Source: Paenibacillus profundus
GTDB lineage: Bacteria > Bacillota > Bacilli > Paenibacillales > Paenibacillaceae
Direction: 5' to 3'
Length of the DNA stretch: 64,000 nucleotides
NCBI RefSeq assembly: GCF_021369635.1
Contig: NZ_JAJNBZ010000021.1
Span: 1 to 64,000 of the forward strand
Below, one piece after another: positions 16,235 through 25,838 of this stretch. The notes beneath the pieces were generated by a model. That model saw only the letters and a list, made by a program, of their open reading frames with translations. It ran no database searches and had not been told where the DNA came from. A program made the position numbers and the translations under genes. Positions within the stretch are counted from its first letter, which is position 1. Every line of letters begins with the position of its first letter.

Positions 16235-17701
16235 ATGCTGACAGGAGAAATTCGCAACAAAGTAGATAAAATATGGACCGACATGTGGGCGGGTGGTATT
16301 AGTAACCCGTTGACGGTTATTGAACAACTTACGTATTTAATGTTCATTCGTTCTCTCGATGAAAAGGAATTGGAAAATGAGAGCTTTGAGGCGTTGGGTG
16401 GTGTAGCATCCAAGATTTTTCCGCAAGATGAAGCAGGACAAGAGATGCGTTGGAGCAAGTTCAAGACGAAGGATCCTCGTGAGATCTATGAAATTGTGGG
16501 AATGAAAGTATTTCCATTTATTAAAGAGATGAATGGCGAGAATACGACAGCCTTTTCACGATATATGCAAGATGCGATGTTCCTGATCCCCACACCACAA
16601 GTGTTACAGAAGATCATTACGGGATTAGACGAACTTTATGAACACGATATTAAAGATTTGGACATGCAAGGCGATCTCTACGAGTATATGCTTGGCAAGC
16701 TGGCGACCTCAGGACAAAATGGTCAGTTCCGTACACCGAAGCATATTCGAGATATGATGGTGCGTCTTCTTGCGCCAACGCCTGATGATAAGATATGTGA
16801 CCCCGCATGTGGGACGGCAGGCTTTTTGATCTCCACGGCGGAATATATTCGTGAAACATATGAAGCGAGTATGACGAGCGAACAATGGGAGCATTTTGCT
16901 GGAGATATGTTCTCGGGATTCGATACAGACCGTACAATGCTTCGTCTATCAGCAATGAACTTAATGTTGCATTCGATTACTCAACCGCATATTGATTATG
17001 TAGATAGCGTATCGAAGCAGAACGACATTGCTTCTGTATATGATATGATTCTTGCCAATCCGCCTTTTACAGGTACGGTGGATGCAGAGAGTATTCATGA
17101 TAATCTCAAGACTGTTTGTGATACGAAAAAAACAGAGCTCTTATTCGTTGCACTCTTCTTGCGCCTTCTTCGTAAAGGTGGTCGCTGTGCATGTATTGTG
17201 CCGGATGGTGTATTGTTCGGAACGACAAAAGCGCATAAATCATTGCGTAAAGAACTGGTGGAGAATCATCAATTACAAGCGGTTATTTCCTTGCCGAGTG
17301 GTGTGTTTAAGCCTTATGCAGGTGTAAGTACGGCGATTTTGATTTTCACGAAGACAGGTGCCGGCGGAACTGATAAGGTCTGGTTCTATGATATGAAAGC
17401 GGACGGCTTCTCCTTGGATGATAAGCGTTCACAGATTGATGAAAATGATATTCCCGATATTCTCTCTCGATTCCACAACCTTGCGGGTGAGACAGATCGT
17501 AAACCGACAGAACAAAGCTTCTTGGTAGACAAGTCTGCGATTGCCGAGAAAGATTATGACCTATCGATTAATCGGTATAAAGAGATTGTGTATGAAAAGA
17601 TCGAGTACGATGCTCCTGAGGTAATTATGAATCGCCTGGATGAATTGAACCTGAACATTGCTTCCAAGATGGAGGAGTTAAGGGGGATGCTGGGTGAGTA
17701 A
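16235..17701 (+). CDS. hsdM: Type I restriction-modification DNA methyltransferase subunit
   Basis: A 488-residue N6-adenine methyltransferase. An N-terminal helical HsdM_N region (residues 1-135) is followed by the catalytic domain with SAM motif I D189-PACGTAGFL and motif IV N275-P-P-F. With HsdS it forms the M2S1 methylase that marks host DNA, and with HsdR it forms the restriction complex. A TATAAT hexamer at about 16155 and GGGGAAGAAGC before the ATG suggest its own promoter and ribosome binding site, 130 bases after the RloC-like gene. Its last eight bases overlap hsdS. Confidence 0.95.
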   Translation: MLTGEIRNKVDKIWTDMWAGGISNPLTVIEQLTYLMFIRSLDEKELENESFEALGGVASKIFPQDEAGQEMRWSKFKTKDPREIYEIVGMKVFPFIKEMNGENTTAFSRYMQDAMFLIPTPQVLQKIITGLDELYEHDIKDLDMQGDLYEYMLGKLATSGQNGQFRTPKHIRDMMVRLLAPTPDDKICDPACGTAGFLISTAEYIRETYEASMTSEQWEHFAGDMFSGFDTDRTMLRLSAMNLMLHSITQPHIDYVDSVSKQNDIASVYDMILANPPFTGTVDAESIHDNLKTVCDTKKTELLFVALFLRLLRKGGRCACIVPDGVLFGTTKAHKSLRKELVENHQLQAVISLPSGVFKPYAGVSTAILIFTKTGAGGTDKVWFYDMKADGFSLDDKRSQIDENDIPDILSRFHNLAGETDRKPTEQSFLVDKSAIAEKDYDLSINRYKEIVYEKIEYDAPEVIMNRLDELNLNIASKMEELRGMLGE

Positions 17702-18854
17702 GTGGGAAAGTGTTAAGTTGGGGGATGTTTGTACAGGTATAACGGATGGTAGTCATAATCCTCCCGAAGGTATAGAGTTTAGTGAATACCTTATGCTTAG
17801 TTCCAAAAACATAAACAATGGTTCTATATCATTTCATGAACCTAGATACTTGAGTGAAAAAGATTTTATTATAGAAGATAAACGAACCTCTATTAACGTG
17901 GGAGATGTTTTGTTAACAATTGTGGGGACAATTGGTCGAACAGCCGTAGTTCCTGATGGCATTCCAAGAATCACACTTCAACGCAGTGTTGCTGTGTTGA
18001 AACCAAGTTTGGATCTATTAGATTCAAATTTTCTCATGTATACATTAATGAGTATTGCTCCACAGCTTATACGATCTTCAAGAGGTGTGGCACAAAAAGG
18101 GATATATTTGAAGCAGGTTAGATCTTTTGAAATTCCACTACCACCGCTAGAAACACAAAAAGAAATCGCCAAAACCTTAGACACCGCCGCTGAACTTCTT
18201 GCCATGCGCAAAAAACAGCTTGCAGAGTTGGACAAACTGATTAAGTCGATTTTTTATGATATGTTTGGAGATCCGGTGTTGAATGAGAAGGGATGGGAGG
18301 TAGCTGAATTATCAAGTCTTGGAGATGTTAGTAGAGGTGTTTCTAAGCATAGACCGAGAAATGAACCATCTTTGTTAGGTGGAACGCATCCTCTAATTCA
18401 AACTGGAGATATAGCTCAAGCGGACTTCATTATTAGAGAATATAAACAGACTTATTCAGATATAGGATTGGCTCAAAGTAGAAAATGGCCAGTAGGAACA
18501 TTGTGTATTACGATAGCTGCTAATATAGCAAAAACAGCAATTTTAGGGTTTGATGCATGTTTCCCTGATAGTGTAGTAGGTTTTACGTCTAATGAAAGAA
18601 CAAATAATATATTTGTGTTATATTGGTTCAGTTTTTTTCAAAAAATAATTGAAGCACAAGCACCTGAGTCTGCACAAAAAAATATAAACTTAAAAATATT
18701 GAATGAGCTAAATGTTATTGTACCCCCAACAAACTTGCAAAACCAATTCGCCGCCATAGTCACCCAGATCGAAAAGCAGAAAGCTCTCTTACAGAAGGCG
18801 ATTGATGAAACGCAATACCTGTTTGATAGTCTTATGAGCGAGTATTTCGAGTAA
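17694..18854 (+). CDS. hsdS: Type I restriction-modification specificity subunit
   Basis: A 386-residue specificity protein with two target recognition domains. TRD1 is about residues 1-150 and TRD2 about 200-340, separated by the central conserved helix LPPLETQKEIAKTLDTAAELLAMRKKQLAELDKLIKSIFYDMF. The matching C-terminal conserved helix is NLQNQFAAIVTQIEKQKALLQKAIDETQYLFDSL. The repeat architecture indicates a bipartite recognition sequence; the target itself cannot be read. It starts at GTG inside the hsdM end (8-base overlap). The TRDs are more AT-rich than the conserved parts, as usual for exchanged recognition modules. Confidence 0.95.
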   Translation: MSKWESVKLGDVCTGITDGSHNPPEGIEFSEYLMLSSKNINNGSISFHEPRYLSEKDFIIEDKRTSINVGDVLLTIVGTIGRTAVVPDGIPRITLQRSVAVLKPSLDLLDSNFLMYTLMSIAPQLIRSSRGVAQKGIYLKQVRSFEIPLPPLETQKEIAKTLDTAAELLAMRKKQLAELDKLIKSIFYDMFGDPVLNEKGWEVAELSSLGDVSRGVSKHRPRNEPSLLGGTHPLIQTGDIAQADFIIREYKQTYSDIGLAQSRKWPVGTLCITIAANIAKTAILGFDACFPDSVVGFTSNERTNNIFVLYWFSFFQKIIEAQAPESAQKNINLKILNELNVIVPPTNLQNQFAAIVTQIEKQKALLQKAIDETQYLFDSLMSEYFE

Positions 18855-18885
18855 ATGATCAATCACTAACATCGAGGTGAACATC

Positions 18886-21800
18886 ATGTCGGCAAACTTT
18901 GAATTCTTGCAAGACCAATCGGAATATAAAATGTTTGCGAATGCTTGTATCGAGGCGGAACGTGTACTGGCAACCTCACCGGCCATGTCGGCGGTGGGGA
19001 GCCGGAAGGCGTTTGAGCTAGCGGTGAAATGGGTCTATGCAGCAGATAATACAATCACTATGCCGTATAAGGATAATCTACAGTCCTTAATCCATGAACC
19101 TACTTTTCGATTTGCAATGGAAACGCAGACATGGGGCAAGCTACCATATATTATTAAGTTGGGTAATCTAGCCGTTCATACAGATAAAGCGGTTAGTCGT
19201 AGCGATGCGGTTTTGGCGCTTGCATCTTTATTCGAATTTGTACAATGGCTTGATTACTGTTATGGTGCTAATTATGAGGAACGTACATTTACGGAATCTA
19301 GTATTCCTAAAGAGAAAGTTATACTTGACGAAGCGAAAATCAAAGAGAAAGATAGTTTGATTGAGCAAAAAGATTCCGAGATTGAGGCATTGCGCGCTCA
19401 AATTGCGGCCATGAGTGATCGGCTTACGGCAGATAAAGCACAGCATAAGGAAGAGCGCCATTTTACACCAGAAGATCTGTCTGAATATCATACACGTAAG
19501 AAATATATAGACGTGGATCTGAAATTGTTAGGCTGGGTACTAGGCGATGATGCTCGTGAAGAAGTGGAGTTGCTCGGTATGCCGAACACACAGGATAAAG
19601 GATTCGCTGATTATGTCTTATACGGCAAAGATGGATTGCCACTTGCTGTTATTGAAGCAAAACGGACGTCAAAAGATCCGAAAGTGGGTACCCAACAAGC
19701 GAAGCTCTATGCAGATTGTCTGGAGAGAATGACAGGACGTCGCCCGATTATGTTTATTACGAATGGATTTGAAACCTATCTGTGGGATGATAAGACTTCA
19801 CCCCAGCGGAAGGTTAGTGGTATGTTCTCGAAGTCGGATCTGGAGAAGCTTATGCATCGACGTCGGGAACGTAAAACGTTAAGTGAAATCGTCATCGATA
19901 ATAAAATAACAGATCGCTACTATCAGAAAGAAGCCATACGTGCGGTTTGTGAGAGTATTGAGACCGGTCATCGGCGGGCGTTGTTAGTTATGGCAACAGG
20001 GACGGGCAAGACACGAACGGCCTCTAGCTTAACGGATGTACTATCCCGAGGTGGATATGTAACGAACATTCTGTTCTTGGCTGATCGGACGGCGCTGGTG
20101 AAGCAAGCAAAGGATGACTTCAAGAACTATCTTCCCGATATGTCTCTATGTAATCTGCTTAGTAATAAAGATGACAAGAATGCTCGTATTGTGTTTTCCA
20201 CTTATCCAACGATGTTGAATGCGATTGATACGGCGCTTCAAGATGACGGTAAACGGCTATTTACACCTGGACACTTTGATCTAGTTATTGTGGATGAGGC
20301 GCATCGTAGTATTTTCAAGAAGTATCGCGCTATTTTTGAATACTTTGATGGCATTATCGTCGGATTGACCGCAACACCTAAGACCGAAGTGGATCGGAAC
20401 ACCTATGATTTTTTTGAGTTGGAAAGTGGCGTGCCTACATATGCTTATCCATATGAAACGGCGGTAGAACAAGATCATGTCTTGGTTCCATATCATAATA
20501 TCGAAGTAACAACTCGATTTTTAGAAGAAGGCATTACATACGATAAGTTATCACCAGAAGATCGGGCGCGTTATGAAGAAGATTTTGCCGATGAAGACGG
20601 TGTTATACCGGACTTTATTCCTTCTCCTGCTGTGAATGAATTTATATTTAACCAATCGACAGTGGATATGGTGTTAGAAGATTTGATGACCAAAGGAATC
20701 AAAGTGGCCGGCGGGGATCGACTGGGTAAGACGATCATTTTTGCTCAGAATAAAAAACATGCGGATTATATCCTAAAACGATTTGATAAGCTGTATCCGC
20801 AATACGCAGGAACATTTGCTAGACGTATCGTATCATCAGACAATTACGCGCAGAGTTCCATTGATGAGTTCAAGGTAGCTGATAAAGCTCCTCATATTGC
20901 GGTATCTGTCGATATGTTAGACACCGGAATTGATGTGCCTCAAATCGTAAACCTTGTCTTCTTCAAACGGATTCGATCGAAGACGAAATTCTGGCAAATG
21001 ATTGGCCGTGGGACGAGGCTTTGTAAGAATTTGTTTGGTGAAGGACAAGATAAGACCACATTTGTCATATTCGATTATCTGGGTAACTTCGAATTCTTCC
21101 GTCAGCACAAGGAAGGGCTAATGGGCAGTGAATCCCAGAGTTTATCGGAAACGATCTTCGCGAAGCGGGTACGATTAATCCAACATTTACAGACTGCTTC
21201 GTTGATTGATGATACTCATCAATCAATTCGTGCATCTCTTGTGGATACTGTACTTACACAAATCGCTGCTCTGAATCTAGAGCTGATCTCAGTCAAATTA
21301 CAATTGCAATATGTGGAGAAGTACAAGGAACCTTCAGCTTTCATTTGTTTATCGGATACGGATCAGCACCAATTGGTAGATCATATCGCACCCCTTGTCT
21401 TTATGGAGGATACGGATGAGCATGCGAAGCGTTTTGACAATTTCATGTACGGCTTGATGATTGCTTTAATTGAAGGGACGTCGCAATTTAAAAGAGTAAA
21501 AAAACAGTTGATGGATGTAGCGATACAATTATCAAAACGTGCGACGATTCCGCAGGTCAGAGATAAACTATTGATTCTGAGTACCCTTGCTTCGGAAGAT
21601 TTTTGGACCGATGTGAATATCAGCAGCTTTGAAAAGATTCGTATAGAACTCCGTGACCTCATGAAGTTTCTGGTTGATGAAGGTGGAGAAAGCCCAATAT
21701 ATACGAATCTTATGGATGAAGTGACTAGTGTCAAAGAAGGAAAGCCGATGTACCAAGCGTATGATTTTGAAGATTACAAACTCAAGGTCAACCGCTACAT

Positions 21801-22233
21801 CGAACAGAACCGGGATACCCTGGCCATACATAAACTTCGTAATAATATTCCAATGACTGCGCTGGATTATGAAAGTCTAGAGCGAATATTTACGAATGAG
21901 CTTGGATCCGCTGAAGACTATCAACGTGAGTATCAAGATGCACCATTCGGGTTGCTGGTGCGTAAAATTGCGAAGTTGGAATTAGAGGCAGCGAATGAAG
22001 CTTTTTCTGACTTTATCAGCGATCAGTCCCTGAATCAGTCGCAGATCGTATTTGTTCGTAAGGTCATTGACTATATTGTACAAAATGGCTATTTGGAGGA
22101 CGTCACGGATCTAGTGAAGCCACCCTTTGATAAACCGCAAAGTTTCATCAAGTTGTTCGATGGGACAAGGCAGAAGCAGCTTGTGCAAGTTGTTACTCAG
22201 ATTAAGCAAAATGCGATTACTGTAATTGGGTGA
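18886..22233 (+). CDS. hsdR: Type I restriction endonuclease/translocase subunit
   Basis: An 1115-residue R subunit. Residues 1-130 are a DUF4145-like domain, then a coiled coil (KDSLIEQKDSEIEALRAQIAAM). The PD-(D/E)xK nuclease has D242 and E257-A-K259. The SF2 translocase has ATGTGKT (370-376), DEAH box (470-473), T-A-T-P and Q-M-I-G-R-G-T-R. A C-terminal helical EcoEI_R_C-like domain binds the methylase. With HsdMS it translocates unmethylated DNA and cuts it. All catalytic motifs are intact, so the system looks active. The ATG at 18886 follows GAGGTG; a GTG nine bases earlier is less likely. A terminator follows at 22306. Confidence 0.95.
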   Translation: MSANFEFLQDQSEYKMFANACIEAERVLATSPAMSAVGSRKAFELAVKWVYAADNTITMPYKDNLQSLIHEPTFRFAMETQTWGKLPYIIKLGNLAVHTDKAVSRSDAVLALASLFEFVQWLDYCYGANYEERTFTESSIPKEKVILDEAKIKEKDSLIEQKDSEIEALRAQIAAMSDRLTADKAQHKEERHFTPEDLSEYHTRKKYIDVDLKLLGWVLGDDAREEVELLGMPNTQDKGFADYVLYGKDGLPLAVIEAKRTSKDPKVGTQQAKLYADCLERMTGRRPIMFITNGFETYLWDDKTSPQRKVSGMFSKSDLEKLMHRRRERKTLSEIVIDNKITDRYYQKEAIRAVCESIETGHRRALLVMATGTGKTRTASSLTDVLSRGGYVTNILFLADRTALVKQAKDDFKNYLPDMSLCNLLSNKDDKNARIVFSTYPTMLNAIDTALQDDGKRLFTPGHFDLVIVDEAHRSIFKKYRAIFEYFDGIIVGLTATPKTEVDRNTYDFFELESGVPTYAYPYETAVEQDHVLVPYHNIEVTTRFLEEGITYDKLSPEDRARYEEDFADEDGVIPDFIPSPAVNEFIFNQSTVDMVLEDLMTKGIKVAGGDRLGKTIIFAQNKKHADYILKRFDKLYPQYAGTFARRIVSSDNYAQSSIDEFKVADKAPHIAVSVDMLDTGIDVPQIVNLVFFKRIRSKTKFWQMIGRGTRLCKNLFGEGQDKTTFVIFDYLGNFEFFRQHKEGLMGSESQSLSETIFAKRVRLIQHLQTASLIDDTHQSIRASLVDTVLTQIAALNLELISVKLQLQYVEKYKEPSAFICLSDTDQHQLVDHIAPLVFMEDTDEHAKRFDNFMYGLMIALIEGTSQFKRVKKQLMDVAIQLSKRATIPQVRDKLLILSTLASEDFWTDVNISSFEKIRIELRDLMKFLVDEGGESPIYTNLMDEVTSVKEGKPMYQAYDFEDYKLKVNRYIEQNRDTLAIHKLRNNIPMTALDYESLERIFTNELGSAEDYQREYQDAPFGLLVRKIAKLELEAANEAFSDFISDQSLNQSQIVFVRKVIDYIVQNGYLEDVTDLVKPPFDKPQSFIKLFDGTRQKQLVQVVTQIKQNAITVIG

Positions 22234-22305
22234 GTTGTTTGTAACTTAGGCTAGGTGATTTCCATATATTCACGTAAGGACAATAACCAATATATAATCA
22301 ATTGG

Positions 22306-22340
22306 AGAAGTAGGGAACGATGGATGCCCTGCTTCTTTTT
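22306..22340 (+). terminator. Intrinsic terminator of hsdMSR
   Basis: agaagtaggg pairs with ccctgcttct (one T-G pair) across an 11-base loop and is followed by TTTTA. Confidence 0.75.
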
Positions 22341-22730
22341 ATTTGGGAATGTTATGTACAATATGAAGGAAACGTTTCATATCTGAAAGTTACAAATTTA
22401 CTCATTTTACAATGTATAATGTTGTTCACTGTTGTAAAAAATATGGAATGGAAAATAAAACCTTGATTTGAATTGGACTTCTGCGATACTAAATATATAG
22501 TTATTGGAACATATGAATAATGAGTAGATAAAGTAAAAAAATGAGGTAAATTTATTCTCTTTATTTTGAAATATATATTTCAGAGGGGAGATATTCTTCT
22601 TATTCCTCTAGTGTAGGATAAGCAGATATACACCACTAAAATGCTATGTAACTAATAAGTATTGAGATTGTCTTACGTGTGGGATATTTATGACTATATG
22701 TTGTATAAAAAAGATTAGGAGTATGACGAA
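22341..22730. other. AT-rich gap before the HD/Hsp90-like gene
   Basis: About 390 very AT-rich bases without coding potential. The many TATA-like hexamers make a specific promoter call unsafe. It probably carries the promoter of the next gene and a cassette boundary. Confidence 0.4.
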
Positions 22731-25265
22731 ATGAATTATAAAAATAATCATAACAGTTTAATTGATTTTGAGTTTGAGTCAAACCCTCCGAAGTTATTGA
22801 AAAGTTTAAAATCAGATAACGAAGAATTTTATTCAGGAGTTTTAAATGTCTATAAAAAAACAAAAGATTTATTAAATATTAGAGTATCACAAGTGTTCAA
22901 AGATTACACTTTACATAATGTGAATCATTCTTTACGAATAATGTATCATATAGAGAAACTGATACCAGATTTGGATGCACTAAGCGGTCTTGAAAAAGCA
23001 TTACTAATATGTTCAGCACTATTACATGATATTGGTATGTCAGCAACAGAAGAAGAAATAAATAAGATTAAAAATAATGAACTCGAATACAAGGGCCTAT
23101 CTTACCGAGTAATACTGAAAAAATATTCAGGCGATCACGAAACGGCAATACAAGAACTTTTAAGGATAGTTCATGCAGACCGATCCTATGACTATATTAT
23201 GGAGAAGCTAAAAGATGATCTTACTATACCAAATATGAATGTTAGTTACGCAGAGGATGTTGCAATTATTTGTAAGTCTCATACTAAAGATAGAACTTGG
23301 ATAGAGAATAACGTTAAAGAAGTTGGAAAAAAAGGTAGTTATGATTATAACTCTAAATTTTGCTCAATATTATTAAGATTAGGTGATATCCTTGACTTTG
23401 ATGTTAACAGAACACCTTATAAACTGTATGAAAGCTTATCTCTAAGTGGAATAAGTAAGAAAGAATGGGAACAACATTTTGTTATTCATAATTTCGATAA
23501 AGTAATTAATGATCCAGATTCAGAACTAAAGTATATTCAGTTTTTCGGAACAAGTACAAATTCGTTGATTCATAGAAAAATCCTAATTTATTTCGATTGG
23601 ATTAATGATGAAATCGAATTAGCTAATGATATTACATGTGCTTTTGAGAAAAGATATAAACTGAATATATATCATAATGTTAAAAACAATATAACATCTG
23701 AAGGATACAGTATTGCAGACTTGAGATATACTGTTAATTTTAAACAAGTAACTAATTTACTTATGGGTGAACAAATATATAGTGATAAGAAAATGGGGCT
23801 GAGAGAGGTAATACAAAACTCAATCGATGCTTGTATAGTAAGAAAAGAAATAATAGAGAGAACAGCAAATCTGTGGGATGATAAATTTATAGCTCATATT
23901 TCAATAATAATAAGTGAAAAAGATCAGGAAGTCAAAGTAATCGATAACGGCATTGGGATGTCTCTTGCAGTAATTAAAAAATATTTTTTGAATGTTGGAG
24001 TGTCATACTATAGGTCAGATGATTACTTAATGCAAGATCTTAAGTATCAACCGATAGGAAACTATGGAATCGGATTTTTATCATGTTTCATGCTTTCTAG
24101 AATTGTGAAAATAAAAACGAGATACTATAACGATTCCAATATATATGAACTTGAACTTTCAAAAAATGATGAATATGTATCTATTAAAAATCTTAATGAG
24201 CAATTTAACTTTTTCGGTACTGAGATAACATTTAATTTCAATGAATTCATGGAGGTTTTTGGATATGAAATTAGTTCGATTAAAGAGTTTTTGGAAAAGT
24301 GTTTTTTAACGGATGAGATTTTATTTACTATAATCAATAAAGATGATAGATCACAGATGTATATAGAAAATCAACTGTACAATAGTGAGGATGCTAGTAG
24401 TAATGAAATTGTTATCGAACTTTCAGATTACTTATACGGTGTTCACGGTAAAGTAACGTTAAAAAAACCTTCTGTAATATTTAAGAATAATATCGATTCT
24501 CTTCCGTACTATGGAGATTCGTATTTTTTTGACGGTAATACCCTTGAACCATTAGATAAAAATATTTATCAACTCGCTCACGATGGTATGATTGGAATAA
24601 TAAATATTCCTCTTATTAATGATTATTATGAATTTGAGAAAAGAAATGAAGTTCTTGATGATGTTGAAGCAGCAGTTGAAGATTATATTATAAAAAACTC
24701 CACTGACTACCTGTCTATATTTTCTGACTATAACTTATATCTAAAAGCTACTTCAGGAGTTATAGAAAGTGGTGATGAAATCTTTGATGGATTAGATTTT
24801 GATGTTCTAATAGAATATGGTCAAGATGGAGATGCTAGCACAATTGTCGAGAAAACAACAGTGTATGTATTTGATTCTCCTAAAATGGACAAATACCTAA
24901 TTCTAGAAAGAGTGAACTCACAGAGATTTCTAAATTTGTGTGAGTTGTATATTAAAAATGTACTGATAAGTAGTTTTGATTTTAAAGTTGATTACTTTAT
25001 AAAAGATTTAATTGCAAAGCCATTTAGAGTGAATGTGGATAGAAAAATAATTCCTAATATTTCTCGTGATAACATCTCGAAAAATGATGAAAATATCATC
25101 AGTTCTTCAATTTATCAAGCAATTTGCCTTGGTTTTTTAGATTATTTAAGAGATCACTATGTTGAAAAAGAGTTGCTCAAAAACTATATAAAAAAACATC
25201 ATAATTATAAGAGTAATTTTTTGAGAGAAGAATATAATTGTATGCTTGATGAGATTAATATATAA
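22731..25265 (+). CDS. HD-domain protein fused to an Hsp90/GHKL-type ATPase
   Basis: An 844-residue protein. Residues 50-300 carry an HD-type metal phosphohydrolase-like domain: H62-x3-H66, the H99-D100 pair (LLHDIGM) and later DILDFD. Residues 340-520 carry a GHKL ATPase with N-box E359-VIQN363-SIDA, G1 D405-NGIGM and G2 G446-I-G-F-L-S, as in HtpG. The remaining 320 residues resemble no domain I recognise, beyond the expected middle region. Proteins pairing an HD domain with an Hsp90-like ATPase occur in defence islands; the mechanism is not established to my knowledge. It could be an ATP-dependent sensor coupled to nucleotide hydrolysis. Codon use is far more AT-rich than hsdMSR, which indicates separate acquisition. 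It stands as a single-gene cassette. Confidence 0.8.
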   Translation: MNYKNNHNSLIDFEFESNPPKLLKSLKSDNEEFYSGVLNVYKKTKDLLNIRVSQVFKDYTLHNVNHSLRIMYHIEKLIPDLDALSGLEKALLICSALLHDIGMSATEEEINKIKNNELEYKGLSYRVILKKYSGDHETAIQELLRIVHADRSYDYIMEKLKDDLTIPNMNVSYAEDVAIICKSHTKDRTWIENNVKEVGKKGSYDYNSKFCSILLRLGDILDFDVNRTPYKLYESLSLSGISKKEWEQHFVIHNFDKVINDPDSELKYIQFFGTSTNSLIHRKILIYFDWINDEIELANDITCAFEKRYKLNIYHNVKNNITSEGYSIADLRYTVNFKQVTNLLMGEQIYSDKKMGLREVIQNSIDACIVRKEIIERTANLWDDKFIAHISIIISEKDQEVKVIDNGIGMSLAVIKKYFLNVGVSYYRSDDYLMQDLKYQPIGNYGIGFLSCFMLSRIVKIKTRYYNDSNIYELELSKNDEYVSIKNLNEQFNFFGTEITFNFNEFMEVFGYEISSIKEFLEKCFLTDEILFTIINKDDRSQMYIENQLYNSEDASSNEIVIELSDYLYGVHGKVTLKKPSVIFKNNIDSLPYYGDSYFFDGNTLEPLDKNIYQLAHDGMIGIINIPLINDYYEFEKRNEVLDDVEAAVEDYIIKNSTDYLSIFSDYNLYLKATSGVIESGDEIFDGLDFDVLIEYGQDGDASTIVEKTTVYVFDSPKMDKYLILERVNSQRFLNLCELYIKNVLISSFDFKVDYFIKDLIAKPFRVNVDRKIIPNISRDNISKNDENIISSSIYQAICLGFLDYLRDHYVEKELLKNYIKKHHNYKSNFLREEYNCMLDEINI

Positions 25266-25414
25266 GACGATTAAAATTTACAATAAATGCTAAACGAAAA
25301 CAAAAAGCGCCTTTTAATGAGTGCAATGAGGGAGATTAACCGCTTACGTGTTCTATGGCGTATAAGCCCATATCCTATGTTAATAATGGAAAATAATATA
25401 TAATAGTGGAAAGT

Positions 25415-25463
25415 AACAAGGATAGTGGTCGTCAGAATCGTCTTCTGACACCCTATCCTTGTT
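25415..25463 (+). terminator. Long double-stem hairpin after the HD/Hsp90-like gene
   Basis: An outer 11-bp stem (aacaaggatag / ctatccttgtt) encloses an inner 7-bp stem (gtcagaa / ttctgac). It is followed by TTATT. It is probably a bidirectional terminator; a small structured RNA is possible. Confidence 0.6.
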
Positions 25464-25531
25464 TATTACCTCGGTAGATATATCTTTTGACGTTTATGAA
25501 GAAAAATCCCCCTATTTAACTGAGGATAGGG

Positions 25532-25687
25532 ATGCAAACAAATTGTAATCGTTTAAGAAAAGTAAAAACCAATCTACAGCAGGAATTTGCAAAAAACGAT
25601 TTAGTTGTTGATATTCATCGTTCCCCTATCAGATATTTCACAATACGTATTCAAATTTATAACCAATTGAATATCAATATTAGGTGA
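25532..25687 (+). pseudogene. Remnant of an XRE-type HTH gene (51 codons)
   Basis: An ATG frame reads M-Q-T-N-C-N-R-L-R-K-V-K-T-N-L-Q-Q-E-F-A, reminiscent of the first HTH helices of XRE regulators (N-R-L-R-x-x-R-x-x-x-x-L-T-Q-x-x-x-A). It then loses the pattern and ends. The ribosome binding site is weak (GAGGATAGGG). It may be the decayed regulator of the downstream operon. Confidence 0.35.
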
Positions 25688-25737
25688 TATGTAGTTTTAT
25701 TATTTGGACTTATTATTGGAGATTGAAATGTATTGCA

Positions 25738-25766
25738 TTGTTCGCTATATGAGAAAGAGATATAAT
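25738..25766 (+). promoter_or_regulatory. Likely sigma-A promoter of the condensin-kinase operon
   Basis: TTGTTC, a 17-base spacer and a perfect TATAAT, about 73 bases before the start codon of the first gene. The rest of 25688-25838 shows no gene. Confidence 0.55.
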
Positions 25767-25838
25767 CATTTTATTGGCAAAGTATGGATGGTTAAAAAAT
25801 ACAAAAATTCCTGAGGCACAACAAAAAGGGGGATTCCT

